Position numbers and translations under genes: made by a program. A DNA stretch of 64,000 nucleotides, from the NCBI RefSeq assembly GCF_000507245.1, contig NC_023035.1:3019570-3083569 (forward strand), in the 5' to 3' direction. Shown in pieces: positions 1-9,243 of this stretch (the first letter of the stretch is position 1; each line of letters starts with the position of its first letter). The notes under the pieces are model-generated. The model ran no database searches, was not told the DNA's origin, and saw only the letters and a program-made list of their open reading frames with translations. The stretch comes from Salinispira pacifica (GTDB taxonomy: Bacteria; Spirochaetota; Spirochaetia; DSM-27196; Salinispiraceae).

Positions 1-330
1 GGGAAAAGGAAAAAGATCACAGCGGCGGAGAGGAATATTCTGAAAAACTGATTAACCAGGAACATATATTGAATACATAGTTAATTGTCTCCTGCCGGTC
101 AAGGGAAATTGCGGCGGAATGCAGGGGATATCCGGGACAAGGATATCGCGGAGAAGGGTATCCGGGAGAGGTTTGCCCGGAAACAGTTGGTCAGGGGTCC
201 GGGAATGAATGAATAGGTGGATGAACGAAACGAAAGCTTGCTGACCGGGAATTCAGCTGGTATTCTGCGGGAGCTTGTTTTCATTACAAAAACCCTGAAA
301 GCGGGGGAATTCCCCCCATAAGGAAGGATC
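1..330. other. Intergenic region upstream of the GH13 lipoprotein gene
   Basis: No convincing gene lies here. Two short open frames run in from the left edge on the plus strand and stop at about 51 and 80. One could be the tail of an upstream gene, but neither can be identified. The rest is non-coding and contains a degenerate 15-bp tandem array at 126-185. A good Shine-Dalgarno (AAGGAAGG) sits just before the start codon at 331. No clear promoter was identified. Confidence 0.5.
126..185. repeat. Degenerate 15-bp tandem array, four units
   Basis: Four consecutive 15-base units can be read: GGATATCCGGGACAA, GGATATCGCGGAGAA, GGGTATCCGGGAGAG and a more diverged GTTTGCCCGGAAACA. The first three share most positions. 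The array is one of several intergenic arrays in this window that differ in unit length and sequence. Function unknown. Confidence 0.6.
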
Positions 331-1758
331 ATGAAAAAAAATACTACACTGTTTACCCGGAGAACAATCCCGGGCTGCCGGCCATCTCCGACGGCTTTGC
401 TTTATTCAGTTCTGCTTGCTGCGGTTCTGCTGATATTCAGCGGCTGCGCCACATCCCTGCCCCCCGCAGCAGAGGGCAGCAGGCCATCGGATGTGGTTCA
501 GGAAACACGGCTGGAGCCGGAATGGATTCAGGAAGGCCTGGTCTACGAACTGTTTGTCCGGGATTTCACCCCTGAAGGAACCTTCCGGGCAGTCATTCCC
601 AGGCTTGAGGAAATTCGGGAGCTGGGAGTCGAAACTATATGGCTCATGCCCATCCACCCAATCGGCCAGGAGGAGCGAAAAGGCAGACTCGGTTCGCCCT
701 ACTCCATTCGGGATTACTATGCGGTGGATCCGGCTTACGGCAGCGGCGAGGACTTCCAGGCCCTGGTGGACGCAGTACACGGTCTGAACATGCATATTAT
801 CATAGACCTGGTGGTGAATCACACTGCCTGGGATCATCCCTGGGTGGAGGAACATCCTGAGTGGTACACCCGGGATGCCGACGGCAACATGGTTCCCCCG
901 GTGGAGGACTGGTCCGATGTGGCTGATCTTGATTTTTCCAACCGGGAACTCCGGGAGGAACTCACCCGGGTTATGAAATACTGGGTTGCCGAATATAACA
1001 TTGACGGATACCGGGTGGACACCGCCTCCATGATTCCGGCGGATTTCTGGATGGAAAGCATCCCCCGGGTAAAGGAAGTTAAACCGGTGCTGTTTCTGGG
1101 TGAAACAAATGACCCCGGATTACGTGCGGCGGGATATCAGTTGATCTACAGCTGGGATTCCTACGGATGGCTCAAAAATACCGCCCAGGGAAAAAGTGCA
1201 GGCGTTTTTGTGGCCGGCGCCGAACGTCAGATGGAAAATATTGAAGGGGCATCATATCTTCGATTCATCACAAATCATGATGAGACCGCCTGGGATGCAG
1301 CTCCTCCGGTGCTGTTCGGCTCCCAGGAACGGGCAATGGCCATGGCAGTGGCGCATATGTTCATGCCCGGTGTACCCCTGGTCTATAACGGACAGGAGAT
1401 CGGGAATGAGGAAAGCTGGGCGTTCTTCGATAAATGGAATTATGACTGGAGCATGAATCCCCAGGTCAGGGACTTCTATATCAGACTGGGAGAAATCTGG
1501 CAGAACGAGGATGCGCTGCGTTTCGGTGATATGCGGAGGATTCGTCTGGATAACTCAGAAGATACCGTTGCCTATGTCCGGCGGACCCTGGACAGTGAAC
1601 TTCTCATTCTGGTGAATACCAGGAACGAAACTGCGGTACCGGGCCTTCCGCCGGAGCTCCACGGAAGCTACACCGAACTGTTCAGCGATACCCCGGTTCA
1701 GCTGAACGGGGAAACCCGACTTGAAGCTCTGGAATACGGAGTGTACAGGAAAAACTGA
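331..1758 (+). CDS. GH13 alpha-amylase-family glycosidase, predicted lipoprotein
   Basis: This is a secreted glycoside hydrolase of the alpha-amylase family, probably anchored to a membrane as a lipoprotein. The start follows a strong AAGGAAGG ribosome site. A basic N-terminus is followed by a hydrophobic stretch and a lipobox-like FSGC at about residues 34-37. The four GH13 regions are visible: DLVVNH, DGYRVDTAS with the likely nucleophile Asp230, FLGETND with the likely acid/base Glu258, and ITNHDE with Asp317. The protein has 475 residues, compact for the family, with a TIM barrel and a small C-terminal beta domain. It stands alone and converges with the next gene. The exact substrate (starch, maltodextrin or another alpha-glucan) cannot be read from the sequence. 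Confidence 0.9.
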   Translation: MKKNTTLFTRRTIPGCRPSPTALLYSVLLAAVLLIFSGCATSLPPAAEGSRPSDVVQETRLEPEWIQEGLVYELFVRDFTPEGTFRAVIPRLEEIRELGVETIWLMPIHPIGQEERKGRLGSPYSIRDYYAVDPAYGSGEDFQALVDAVHGLNMHIIIDLVVNHTAWDHPWVEEHPEWYTRDADGNMVPPVEDWSDVADLDFSNRELREELTRVMKYWVAEYNIDGYRVDTASMIPADFWMESIPRVKEVKPVLFLGETNDPGLRAAGYQLIYSWDSYGWLKNTAQGKSAGVFVAGAERQMENIEGASYLRFITNHDETAWDAAPPVLFGSQERAMAMAVAHMFMPGVPLVYNGQEIGNEESWAFFDKWNYDWSMNPQVRDFYIRLGEIWQNEDALRFGDMRRIRLDNSEDTVAYVRRTLDSELLILVNTRNETAVPGLPPELHGSYTELFSDTPVQLNGETRLEALEYGVYRKN

Positions 1759-1770
1759 GCCGGATCCCAC

Positions 1771-1797
1771 GCCGGCGGCCCCCAACAGGCTGCCGGC
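1771..1797. other. Strong hairpin between convergent genes
   Basis: GCCGGCGGCC (1771-1780) can pair with GGCTGCCGGC (1788-1797), including one G-U pair, around a 7-base loop. It lies just after the glycosidase stop and before the end of the convergent HD-like gene. There is no T-run on either side, so it is not a textbook intrinsic terminator. It could still stall polymerase or stabilise the 3' end. Confidence 0.45.
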
Positions 1798-1840
1798 ATC
1801 GGGCACTTACGGGGCTGCAAAAATGCCGGATGGAAAGGAT

Positions 1841-3220
1841 CTATCCGGCGGCACCCTTCGCCGCTTCCCGCGAATCCGCAAATGCGTTGAGAATGGCACG
1901 CCGGGTGAAGGCCATCTCGGCACAGGCCCGTATTACCGGCAAAATGAGATTGGATGGCAGAGTGTCCAGAAAATCTTCAGGACTTCGGATGCCGTCGAAC
2001 ATTTCTTTTAATGTGGCCAGATAATCCTTCAGAGCCGCCGAGCCAATGTGGAGATATATATGTTTTGCCAAGGGGCTGCGGTTAAGATCAAAATTGGTGT
2101 TTGAATTTCTCCCTTCCGCCAAAAGGGAATACACGGTCGAGCCGATGGCAGCTCCTTTCTGCACCTCAGCATGGGGCAGCATGGATTCGAAATGATCGAT
2201 GCTCTGTGCGTCCGATATATCCCCCATTAACAGTGCAATGGGAACATCTCCGCCGGAAATATCCGCAATAGCCTCCAGAACTCCGGTTGTGAGAAGCTTC
2301 ACTCCAAGATAGTCCCTGGCGGCCAATACGTTCCGCTTGGCCCGGTAATTCAGATCTTTCAGATCTTCCTCGCCGGGTACGCCCTTGTATGAGGTGAAGA
2401 TCAGCGACGGGTTGAGAAAGTTCATGAACCCCTCCATCTTCTGGAGGGCGATACGGTAATTTTTCACCGTATACAGTCCTGTGGTTCGAAGGGATGGATT
2501 GGTCTCGGGAAGAAGCTTCCAGGTGTTATCCAGAAATGCGGCTACCTCCCGCTCTGCAAAATTTTCAACATCCGTATTTGCGAAGATCACCGCATGTTGA
2601 ACCATGGAGGTGATATCCGGTTCTTTCAGCCCCATTTTTCTGGCCTTGTTCAGGTCGGCGACTCTGGATGCCAGACGCTGCGGGGGGGTGTTACCGTTCT
2701 CGTCGGGTTTTCTGAAGGGGATGGTGGCCTCAATGCTGCAGATTACCTGCAGCAAATCGATGCGCTTCATGAAGGGTTCCAGCTCATGAACCAGCACCAT
2801 GGCGCTGAGACACTCATTCATCCCTCCGAAGGCGGGCAGATGATCCCCGGGCTGAAAACCGAAAACTGCAAGCACAGCCTGAATACAGGAATGTCCCGGA
2901 TCCAAATCCTCCCGGATTACAATATCACCCTCATCAATATAGACATAGTTGATGAGGATCTCTTCAATCTCGGGTATAAATCCCTGATCAATACTGTAAT
3001 ACACAATATCATGAAATAGAGCAGCCAGAATTTGCAGAGGCTGATCCTGACGGGCGAGATTAAATACATGTTCGGCAGTATGAAAATTCCGCGCCTGAGT
3101 GGACATGGCCTTATTGACCATAATCCCCAGACGCTCTACGTCCTTGAGTTCAACCGGAAGCTCAAGACGGTCTACCGCAGTCTGCATCAGACGAATGGTA
3201 CGTAATAATGTAGCAGCCAC
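1841..3220 (-). CDS. HD-domain-like protein, function unknown
   Basis: The protein has about 460 residues and no signal peptide or membrane segment. Near the N-terminus, a His in NFHTAEHVF followed by the pair in ALFHDIVYY resembles the HD phosphohydrolase metal-binding signature (about residues 48-75), so a metal-dependent phosphohydrolase or nucleotide-binding role is possible. The rest is mostly alpha-helical by appearance and not recognised. GTG at 3220 is chosen because GGGAG lies 7 bases upstream; an in-frame GTG at 3226 is too close to that site. The gene is monocistronic, downstream of the oad cluster on the same strand. The substrate is unknown and the HD assignment rests on the short motif only. 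Confidence 0.6.
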   Translation of the reverse strand: MAATLLRTIRLMQTAVDRLELPVELKDVERLGIMVNKAMSTQARNFHTAEHVFNLARQDQPLQILAALFHDIVYYSIDQGFIPEIEEILINYVYIDEGDIVIREDLDPGHSCIQAVLAVFGFQPGDHLPAFGGMNECLSAMVLVHELEPFMKRIDLLQVICSIEATIPFRKPDENGNTPPQRLASRVADLNKARKMGLKEPDITSMVQHAVIFANTDVENFAEREVAAFLDNTWKLLPETNPSLRTTGLYTVKNYRIALQKMEGFMNFLNPSLIFTSYKGVPGEEDLKDLNYRAKRNVLAARDYLGVKLLTTGVLEAIADISGGDVPIALLMGDISDAQSIDHFESMLPHAEVQKGAAIGSTVYSLLAEGRNSNTNFDLNRSPLAKHIYLHIGSAALKDYLATLKEMFDGIRSPEDFLDTLPSNLILPVIRACAEMAFTRRAILNAFADSREAAKGAAG

Positions 3221-3323
3221 ATACACTCCCTAAAGAGATTGTAATTCAGTCAGAAATATTTTGCCAACCGCAGCTTCATGAAAACATAAAATCTGAAGAA
3301 AAACGGAATTCTGTCGGCATACA

Positions 3324-4502
3324 CTACAGAGGGGAGCTCAGGGCTATGAGAATTCCTGCAGCCACCGCAGAACCGATTACTCCTGCCACGTTGGGGCCCA
3401 TTGCATGCATGAGCAGCATATTCTGATGATTTTCCTCCTGCCCCACCCTGTTGACCACCCGGGCGGCCATGGGTACTGCGGAGACGCCGGCCGCTCCTAT
3501 GAGAGGATTTACCGGTTCCCGGGAAAGCAGATTCATGAGTTTTCCCAGCAACACCCCTGCTGCTGTACCGATGGAGAATGCGATCAGCCCCAATACGATA
3601 ATTCCCAGAGTTTCAGGCATGAGGAATTTATCCGCCTGGAGCTTGCTTCCAACTGCCAGCCCCAGCAATATGGTCACCGAATTAATCAGAGCGTTCTGCA
3701 TGGTATCCGAGAGCCGGTCAACCACTCCGCTTTCCCTTGCCAGATTACCGAACATCAGCGCTCCGATGAGAGGGGTGGCATCGGGAAGAAAAAGAATGCA
3801 AAGTCCCAGCACAAGAATGGGAAAGATCACCTTTTCGGTTCTGGAGACATGACGGAGCTGGGTCATTACAATGTTCCGTTCCGCTGAAGTTGTGAGCGCC
3901 CGCATGATGGGCGGCTGTATGATGGGAACCAGAGCCATATAAGAATAGGCTGCCACCGCAATCGCACCCAGCAGTTCCGGCGCCAGTTTGGTGGATACAT
4001 AAATAGCCGTGGGCCCGTCCGCACCTCCGATGATGCTGATTGCCGACGCCTGTCGTATGCTGAAATTTACCACCGGCAGCAGATCCGAGAGCCCCAGAGC
4101 CGCAAGGAACGTGAAGAAGATTCCGAACTGGGCCGCCGCTCCAAGTAATGCGGTTTTCGGATGGGCCAACAGCGGACCGAAATCCGTCATGGCCCCGACC
4201 CCCATGAAAATGAGCAGGGGGAACAGACCGTTGGAAACACCGAAATTATATATTATTCCCAGAAACCCTTCCGGACCGGCGATTCCCGCAAGGGGAATAT
4301 TCGCCAGAATGCCTCCGAACCCGATGGGCAGGAGGAGAAGGGGCTCGAACTTCTTCACAATCCCCAAATACAGAAGTCCCAGTCCGACCAGGATCATAAT
4401 CAGTTCACCGGGAACCAGTCCGAAAATCAATACTTCAGAGTTGAGAAAACCATACAGTCCGGTGGACTGCCAGAGCTGCTGCATAGACTGAAGAAATTCC
4501 AT
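3324..4502 (-). CDS. oadB: Sodium-pumping decarboxylase beta subunit
   Basis: OadB is the integral-membrane subunit that decarboxylates the carboxybiotin carried by the alpha subunit and exports Na+. The 392-residue product is very hydrophobic, with repeated membrane segments. It carries conserved family stretches such as [24 protein letters not shown] and [10 protein letters not shown], the last being part of the Na+/carboxybiotin site in this family. ATG at 4502 lies one base after the oadA stop and is preceded by a G-rich ribosome site; a longer frame to 4559 would overlap oadA. The gene order oadG-oadA-oadB is a classical decarboxylase pump operon. Confidence 0.93.
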   Translation of the reverse strand: MEFLQSMQQLWQSTGLYGFLNSEVLIFGLVPGELIMILVGLGLLYLGIVKKFEPLLLLPIGFGGILANIPLAGIAGPEGFLGIIYNFGVSNGLFPLLIFMGVGAMTDFGPLLAHPKTALLGAAAQFGIFFTFLAALGLSDLLPVVNFSIRQASAISIIGGADGPTAIYVSTKLAPELLGAIAVAAYSYMALVPIIQPPIMRALTTSAERNIVMTQLRHVSRTEKVIFPILVLGLCILFLPDATPLIGALMFGNLARESGVVDRLSDTMQNALINSVTILLGLAVGSKLQADKFLMPETLGIIVLGLIAFSIGTAAGVLLGKLMNLLSREPVNPLIGAAGVSAVPMAARVVNRVGQEENHQNMLLMHAMGPNVAGVIGSAVAAGILIALSSPL

Positions 4503-4503
4503 G

Positions 4504-6396
4504 TTACCCCCTGGAGATGCCGCTGCAGCGAATCTCCGCCAAGCGGGTTCCCGAAGCAACTTTCTGACCCCGGGCTACGCTCAATGATTCCAGCACACCG
4601 GTTTCCGGGGCTTTCACCTCGTTTTCCATTTTCATGGCTTCCAGCACACAGATTGTCTCCCCGGCGGCAACCTGCTGCCCCGGAGACTTGGCTATGCTTA
4701 CAATGGTACCCGCCAAGGGGGCGTCCAGTGCAACCGTCTTTCCCCCTTCCGGCTGCCGCTTCTCCCCGGAGCCGGAAGCAGAAACCGTCGCACTCCGATC
4801 GTTTCCTGACTCTTCGTCTATCTGCATCCTGAATTTCTGACCGTCCACCTCTGCAGATCCATCGGGGAGAAAGTTCACCAGGAATTCCTGCCCGTCAACC
4901 TGCACCCGCAGCTGCTGAAGCCCGTCGCCTCCGCCGGGTTGCCCGGGCGTTTCTGGGTGAGCTGCAGGGCGGCTTTCGCCGGACTCCCCTGCCTTTTTGC
5001 GGATTCCCAGGACCGCCTCCCCTTTCAGATACTGTATGCCTTTTTCCCTGCAGGTTGCAGCGATAAAAATATTTTCTTCTGTTTCCTCGATTCCCGCTTC
5101 GCTGAGCATCAGAACCGCCGGCTTTCGCCCCTTTGAAGGATCCGCATCGTTCAGCTCCAGCACAGTTTTGGTTGTGGGTTCCAGTCCGAGCTGCTTCGAA
5201 GCCTCGGCAACCACATCCGGGTCCGGGGGAAAGGGAGTTTTTCCGAAATAGCCGAGCACCATCTTTCCATATCCTTGGGCAATCTTTTTCCAGTCGCCGA
5301 AGATGGCATTGTTAAAGGCCTGCTGGAAATAGAACTGGGACACCGGAGTCACCGAGGTGCCGAAGCCTCCCAGCTTCACCACCTCCCGCATCTTTTCGAT
5401 GATCTTCGGATATGAATCCAACATATCGTTGTCCCTGAGCATCTGGGTGTTGGCGGTGAGCGCTCCTCCGGGCATGGGTGAAAACGGGATCAATGGTTCA
5501 ATGGTTTTGGATTCCGGGGGTACGAAGTAATCCTTCATGCAATCCTTGAATACCTCCTCCGCTTCCCGCATTTTCTCAATGTCGATACCCAGATCAAATT
5601 CACTTCCCCGCAGCACATGCCACATGGAGATTACATCGCTCTGGCAGGTTCCTCCGGAGACAGGGGCCATGGATAGATCGATCCCCGTGGCTCCGGCCTC
5701 AATGGCCGCCTGATACTGGGGAATACAGGTTCCCAGGGTATCGTGACTGTGAAAGCGGAGGGGAATTTCCGGGGGAAGAATCTTGCGGGCTTCACGGATG
5801 GACTCATAGACCGTCCGGGGGGTTGATGTTCCCGAGGCATCCTTGTAGCAGACCGAATCGAAAGGAACACCCGAATCAAGAATCCTCTGCAATGTGGCGG
5901 TATAAAATTCCGGAGTGTGTGCGGTATCCGCACCGGGGGTTCCAGGAGGCAGGCTCATAAGAGTAACTGCCACTTCATGCCGCAGTCCGGCTTTGTGAAT
6001 ATAGCTGCCTGAAGGAATAAGGTTATTCACATCATTCAAGGCATCAAAATTCCTGATGGTCGTGATACCGTGTTTTTTGAACAGCCGGGCATGCATTTCT
6101 ATGATATCGCTGGGCTGGGAATCCAGTCCCACCACATTAACCCCCCGGGAAAGGGTTTGAAGATTTGCATCAGGCCCAGCAGCTTCCCGGAACCGATCCA
6201 TCATGGTGAATGCATCTTCATTGCAGTAGAAATAGAGTGCCTGAAATCGGGCTCCTCCACCGGCTTCAAAATGGGTTATTCCCGCCTCCCTGGTGGCTTC
6301 AACCGCCGGAAGAAAATCATCCGTAAGCACCCGCGCCCCATAAGCGGATTGGAACCCGTCCCTGAAGGCAGTGATCATTACATCTATTTTTTTCAT
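4504..6396 (-). CDS. oadA: Oxaloacetate (biotin-dependent) decarboxylase alpha subunit
   Basis: OadA transfers the carboxyl group of oxaloacetate to its own biotin. The N-terminal half is a carboxyltransferase TIM barrel, with metal and carboxybiotin residues visible as Asp in FRDGFQS, Lys in CYKDASG and the two His in FHSHDT. The C-terminal 90 residues are a biotinyl domain with the motif EAMKMEN, biotin on about Lys589. A linker rich in Gly, Glu and Pro joins the two, as usual. The start of the barrel ([16 protein letters not shown]) differs from the common GGATFD form of OadA and PycB, so the substrate is not certain. ATG at 6396 overlaps the oadG stop by four bases. The beta and gamma subunits next door support a Na+ pump. 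Confidence 0.88.
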   Translation of the reverse strand: MKKIDVMITAFRDGFQSAYGARVLTDDFLPAVEATREAGITHFEAGGGARFQALYFYCNEDAFTMMDRFREAAGPDANLQTLSRGVNVVGLDSQPSDIIEMHARLFKKHGITTIRNFDALNDVNNLIPSGSYIHKAGLRHEVAVTLMSLPPGTPGADTAHTPEFYTATLQRILDSGVPFDSVCYKDASGTSTPRTVYESIREARKILPPEIPLRFHSHDTLGTCIPQYQAAIEAGATGIDLSMAPVSGGTCQSDVISMWHVLRGSEFDLGIDIEKMREAEEVFKDCMKDYFVPPESKTIEPLIPFSPMPGGALTANTQMLRDNDMLDSYPKIIEKMREVVKLGGFGTSVTPVSQFYFQQAFNNAIFGDWKKIAQGYGKMVLGYFGKTPFPPDPDVVAEASKQLGLEPTTKTVLELNDADPSKGRKPAVLMLSEAGIEETEENIFIAATCREKGIQYLKGEAVLGIRKKAGESGESRPAAHPETPGQPGGGDGLQQLRVQVDGQEFLVNFLPDGSAEVDGQKFRMQIDEESGNDRSATVSASGSGEKRQPEGGKTVALDAPLAGTIVSIAKSPGQQVAAGETICVLEAMKMENEVKAPETGVLESLSVARGQKVASGTRLAEIRCSGISRG

Positions 6397-6596
6397 ACGC
6401 CCTTTCCCCTGCTTCGAAAACGATATGCCGCTGCGGCTGCTGCCGCCTTTTTCCGGATGTCCGTTTCAGCCGCCGAATCACCGCCGGCGGCTGCACGTTG
6501 TAACAGCAGCATGGAACCCACCAACAGAAGCAGAAACACAAACACCGCTCCCATTCCAATCAGCATGAAATTCACACCTGTTATTATTCCAGACAT
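6393..6596 (-). CDS. oadG: Sodium-pumping decarboxylase gamma subunit
   Basis: A small protein of 67 residues with one N-terminal membrane helix (GVNFMLIGMGAVFVFLLLL), followed by a charged, Ala-rich cytoplasmic tail. This layout is typical of OadG, which links the alpha and beta subunits and supports assembly. The ATG at 6596 is preferred over a GTG at 6605 because AAGGCGG lies at a workable distance upstream of the ATG. The stop overlaps the oadA start by four bases. Identification rests on size, topology and operon position, since the sequence itself is short and variable in this family. Confidence 0.85.
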   Translation of the reverse strand: MSGIITGVNFMLIGMGAVFVFLLLLVGSMLLLQRAAAGGDSAAETDIRKKAAAAAAAYRFRSRGKGV

Positions 6597-6726
6597 CGTC
6601 GACACCGCCTTTCTCTTCTGTTATGTTCTTTTCTCTGTTCTGTTCTTTTCCGAAAAATTATTTTCCGTAATCCTGTCTGCTGCCATTTTACAACCGAATT
6701 GTGATCCGTGCTCCATATTCCGCTTT

Positions 6727-7485
6727 TCAGCGCACATCGCCTGCCTGAATAGTCCGAAGCTGTCCCTCGGGGCTTCGAACCACAATTTCTCCCGCATCAT
6801 TCACTTCCTCAAACCTGTGCTCCCTGCTGAATCCGTCGCTCTCAATGAAAACCGGCCGGCGGTATTCGGAAAGACCCGCCCGGTACTCCCGGGCGATGGC
6901 ACGGAAGCCTGATTCGAGAAAATTCTCATAGCGTTCCATATAGTGCCGAATCACCGAAGCAGCGAACTCATCCCGTTCGAGCGGCTGTGCCCTGCCGGAT
7001 TCATCACCGGAATCTGCAAAGCTTACTGCGGCGTAGGGAGCATCGGACTGAAGAACCGGAGCTTCCTTCAAATTCACCCCCAGACCGATCACCAGACCGG
7101 CAAAGCTCTGCCCCCGAAACCGTGCCTCACTAAGAATTCCCCCAACTTTCCCGCCTTTCAGCATGAGATCGTTGGGCCACTTAATCCGGAGATCATATCC
7201 CGCTTCCAGGCCCGCCGAACGCACGGATACCGCCATCAGCTGGGTGAAATTTGCGGGATTCAGTTGCCGGGGAACCTGTTTTTCCACCAGGGTCATATAG
7301 AGATTCCCCTGAAACGAGGAATCCCAATGTCTCTGCTGTCTTCCCCGGCCAGCGGTCTGGATATCACTGATAATCAGGCTGTGGTGGGAAAGCTGCCCAA
7401 GACGGGAAACGGCATATGCGTTGGTTGAATCAAGTTCCTGAAAATGCAGAACGCTGATACCGGAGTGAAACATGTAATCGATCAT
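6727..7485 (-). CDS. birA: Biotin-[protein] ligase, minimal form without DNA-binding domain
   Basis: BirA makes biotinyl-AMP and attaches biotin to the carrier Lys of biotin enzymes. The biotinoyl-AMP loop GRGRQQRHWDSS and the strand GNLYMTLV are clear, as is KWPNDLML with the catalytic Lys, and a small C-terminal SH3-like domain follows. There is no N-terminal helix-turn-helix, so this is the non-repressor class. The start is uncertain: ATG at 7485 or 7473 both fit the family, and neither has a good ribosome site. Its position directly behind oadGAB suggests it loads the biotin domain of OadA. It is transcribed divergently from the symporter gene. Confidence 0.88.
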   Translation of the reverse strand: MIDYMFHSGISVLHFQELDSTNAYAVSRLGQLSHHSLIISDIQTAGRGRQQRHWDSSFQGNLYMTLVEKQVPRQLNPANFTQLMAVSVRSAGLEAGYDLRIKWPNDLMLKGGKVGGILSEARFRGQSFAGLVIGLGVNLKEAPVLQSDAPYAAVSFADSGDESGRAQPLERDEFAASVIRHYMERYENFLESGFRAIAREYRAGLSEYRRPVFIESDGFSREHRFEEVNDAGEIVVRSPEGQLRTIQAGDVR

Positions 7486-7502
7486 ATCATGAAGCAGGGC
7501 AA

Positions 7503-7562
7503 TTGTGTAAAAAGTGTCACAAAGTCTGCCATAAAGACTGCCATAAAAACTGCGGGAAGAAC
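7503..7562. repeat. Degenerate 12-bp tandem array, five units, in the birA/symporter divergent region
   Basis: Five 12-base units run without gaps: TTGTGTAAAAAG, TGTCACAAAGTC, TGCCATAAAGAC, TGCCATAAAAAC, TGCGGGAAGAAC. Units 3 and 4 differ at one base. An open frame through them would give a Cys-His-Lys repeat, but it starts with TTG, lacks a convincing ribosome site and fits no known protein, so I regard it as non-coding. The array sits just upstream of birA and could act as a regulator-binding region. Confidence 0.6.
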
Positions 7563-7602
7563 CGGCCGGCTCCCACACAGGAAAAACTGGACAGCTTCGG
7601 GG

Positions 7603-7631
7603 TTTACCTGTTAGTTTTATATGCTTTTATT
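7603..7631 (+). promoter_or_regulatory. Possible promoter of the GltS-like symporter gene
   Basis: TTTACC and TTTATT are separated by 17 bases in an AT-rich patch. This would start transcription near 7638 and give a leader of about 140 nt. Both boxes are only partial matches to the sigma-70 consensus. Confidence 0.3.
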
Positions 7632-7663
7632 GCTTTTTTTCAAACATCAAACGGCTGCCCGAA

Positions 7664-7807
7664 AGAGGAAGTTTCAATCCTCTCCACAGTACCCGACCAG
7701 AGAAGATGAAAAATCCCAGTAAAGGCGAAGTAAAAACAGCGGCGGGGAATCGCCCGCCAGGCGAAAAGGCAGGTACATTATGTTGTTCAACTGGGATTTT
7801 TTCATTC
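7664..7807 (+). promoter_or_regulatory. Structured leader of the symporter mRNA (candidate cis-regulatory RNA)
   Basis: Three nested or successive pairings are possible: AGAGGA/TCCTCT (7664-7669 with 7678-7683), GGCGGG/CCCGCC (7741-7746 with 7753-7758), and a long-range pairing of AAAAATCCCAGT (7709-7720) with ACTGGGATTTTT (7790-7801). The last 3' arm lies inside codons 4-8 and is followed by more T residues. The long-range stem would enclose the ribosome site and start codon in its loop. It resembles no riboswitch class I can name. Regulation, for example by Na+ or glutamate, is speculation. Confidence 0.4.
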
Positions 7808-9198
7808 ATGCAGGGATCATATCCGCTGCACTGCTGCTGGCAAGCTTTATCCGTTCCAGGGTTCGCTTTTTCCAGCGCTTTCTTATCCCCAATTCCATTA
7901 TTGCCGGCTTTATCCTTCTCCCGCTATTCAACTATGTTCTCCCCCTTATCGGAATGAACCAGGATTTTTTGGGTGAGTTTGCCTATCATCTTCTCAGCAT
8001 ATCTTTTATCGCCCTCACCCTCCGGCCTCCCTTCAAGCGCCAGGGTGCCCGGCGGAATATCACCGCAACCGCCATGGGTATTCTGAGCCAGTTCGGTTTA
8101 CAGGCGCTGTTAGGGCTCACCTTCACCTGGATATTCATCCACAGCTTTATGCCCGATCTGTTTCACAGTTTCGGACTGCTGCTTCCCCTGGGATATGCCC
8201 AGGGCCCCGGCCAGGCCTTCGCAATAGGGGAAGGATGGAAGCTGTTCGGTATTGAAAATGCGGGAACCGTGGGCCTCACCTTTGCCGCACTGGGATTTAT
8301 TCTTGCAAGTTTCGGAGGGATATTTCTCATCAACTACGGCGTAAAACGACACTGGATCAGCCCTGAATATATCAGATCCATCAAGGGGCCTGATGTGCGT
8401 ACCGGTATCTACCCCAAAGGAAGCGAACTGCCCGTCGGTTCGTATCAGACCACCCAGCCGGAAGCAATCGATACCCTCACATTCAATGTGGTGACCGTTC
8501 TGTTCACCTATCTCATGACCTATCTCTTCCTTCATGGCCTGGGCTTTCTTCTTGGACTTCTGGGGGAAGCAGGATCCGAACTGGCCACAAACCTATGGGG
8601 TATCAGCTTCATTTTTTGTGCCATGATGGGAATGCTCATGCGGAAAATCTTCGCCCTGTTCAAGGCGGATCATATTCTTGAGTCACGTACCCTCAACCGG
8701 GTTTCGGGGATTTCTGTGGACCTGATGGTAACCAGTTCCATCGCCGCCATCAGCATCGTGATTGTGGCCCAGTACTGGATTCCCATCCTGGTTGTGGGGA
8801 TTGCAGGCGCCGCCATGACCCTTGCCATCATTCCGTGGATGGGATCCAGGGCATTCAGCGACCACCGTTTTCTCCGCACCCTGCTCATATTCGGGGTATC
8901 CACCGGAACGCTGTCCACCGGCCTTGCCCTTCTGAGAGTACTGGATCCGGAGTTTGAAACCCCTGTGGCCTCGGATTACACCTATGCATCGGGCATGACC
9001 TTCGTACTGGCCATTCCGTTTATCCTGTCCATCAATTTCAGCGCCGAAGCCTATAAAACCGGCAACATGATGTGGTTTTTAGCAGCCATAGGCGTTGCCC
9101 TGGCCTATATTATCGGTGCATTTCTCTGGTATCTTGGAATTGCCAAGGGTGACGCCTTCGCGAAATCCACCAAAGTGTGGTTCGAAGGCAAAAGCTGA
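7780..9198 (+). CDS. GltS-like sodium:solute (glutamate) symporter
   Basis: The product is a 472-residue integral membrane protein with about 10-12 hydrophobic segments. The motif GYAQGPGQAFAIGEGW matches the conserved GxGQGPG re-entrant region of the ESS/GltS Na+:glutamate symporters, and the N-terminal half (LIPNSIIAGFILLP) also fits that family. Glutamate is the likely substrate, but related proteins may carry other anions. The start is the first ATG after the structured leader, with a modest AAAAGGCAGG ribosome site. Its place beside the Na+-exporting decarboxylase suggests use of the sodium gradient. Confidence 0.8.
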   Translation: MLFNWDFFIHAGIISAALLLASFIRSRVRFFQRFLIPNSIIAGFILLPLFNYVLPLIGMNQDFLGEFAYHLLSISFIALTLRPPFKRQGARRNITATAMGILSQFGLQALLGLTFTWIFIHSFMPDLFHSFGLLLPLGYAQGPGQAFAIGEGWKLFGIENAGTVGLTFAALGFILASFGGIFLINYGVKRHWISPEYIRSIKGPDVRTGIYPKGSELPVGSYQTTQPEAIDTLTFNVVTVLFTYLMTYLFLHGLGFLLGLLGEAGSELATNLWGISFIFCAMMGMLMRKIFALFKADHILESRTLNRVSGISVDLMVTSSIAAISIVIVAQYWIPILVVGIAGAAMTLAIIPWMGSRAFSDHRFLRTLLIFGVSTGTLSTGLALLRVLDPEFETPVASDYTYASGMTFVLAIPFILSINFSAEAYKTGNMMWFLAAIGVALAYIIGAFLWYLGIAKGDAFAKSTKVWFEGKS

Positions 9199-9243
9199 AC
9201 CGGCCGCCCAGCTCCGGGAAGCCGGCACAACAAGGAGGTGCGT

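Noticed and set aside
1-80. Open frames entering from the left edge, possibly the end of a gene
   Set aside because: Too short to recognise and two frames are equally open; not listed as a gene.
7503-7709. 68-codon frame with Cys-His-Lys repeats
   Set aside because: TTG start without a clear ribosome site, made of a tandem array, with a tail like non-coding sequence; kept only as a low-scoring observation.
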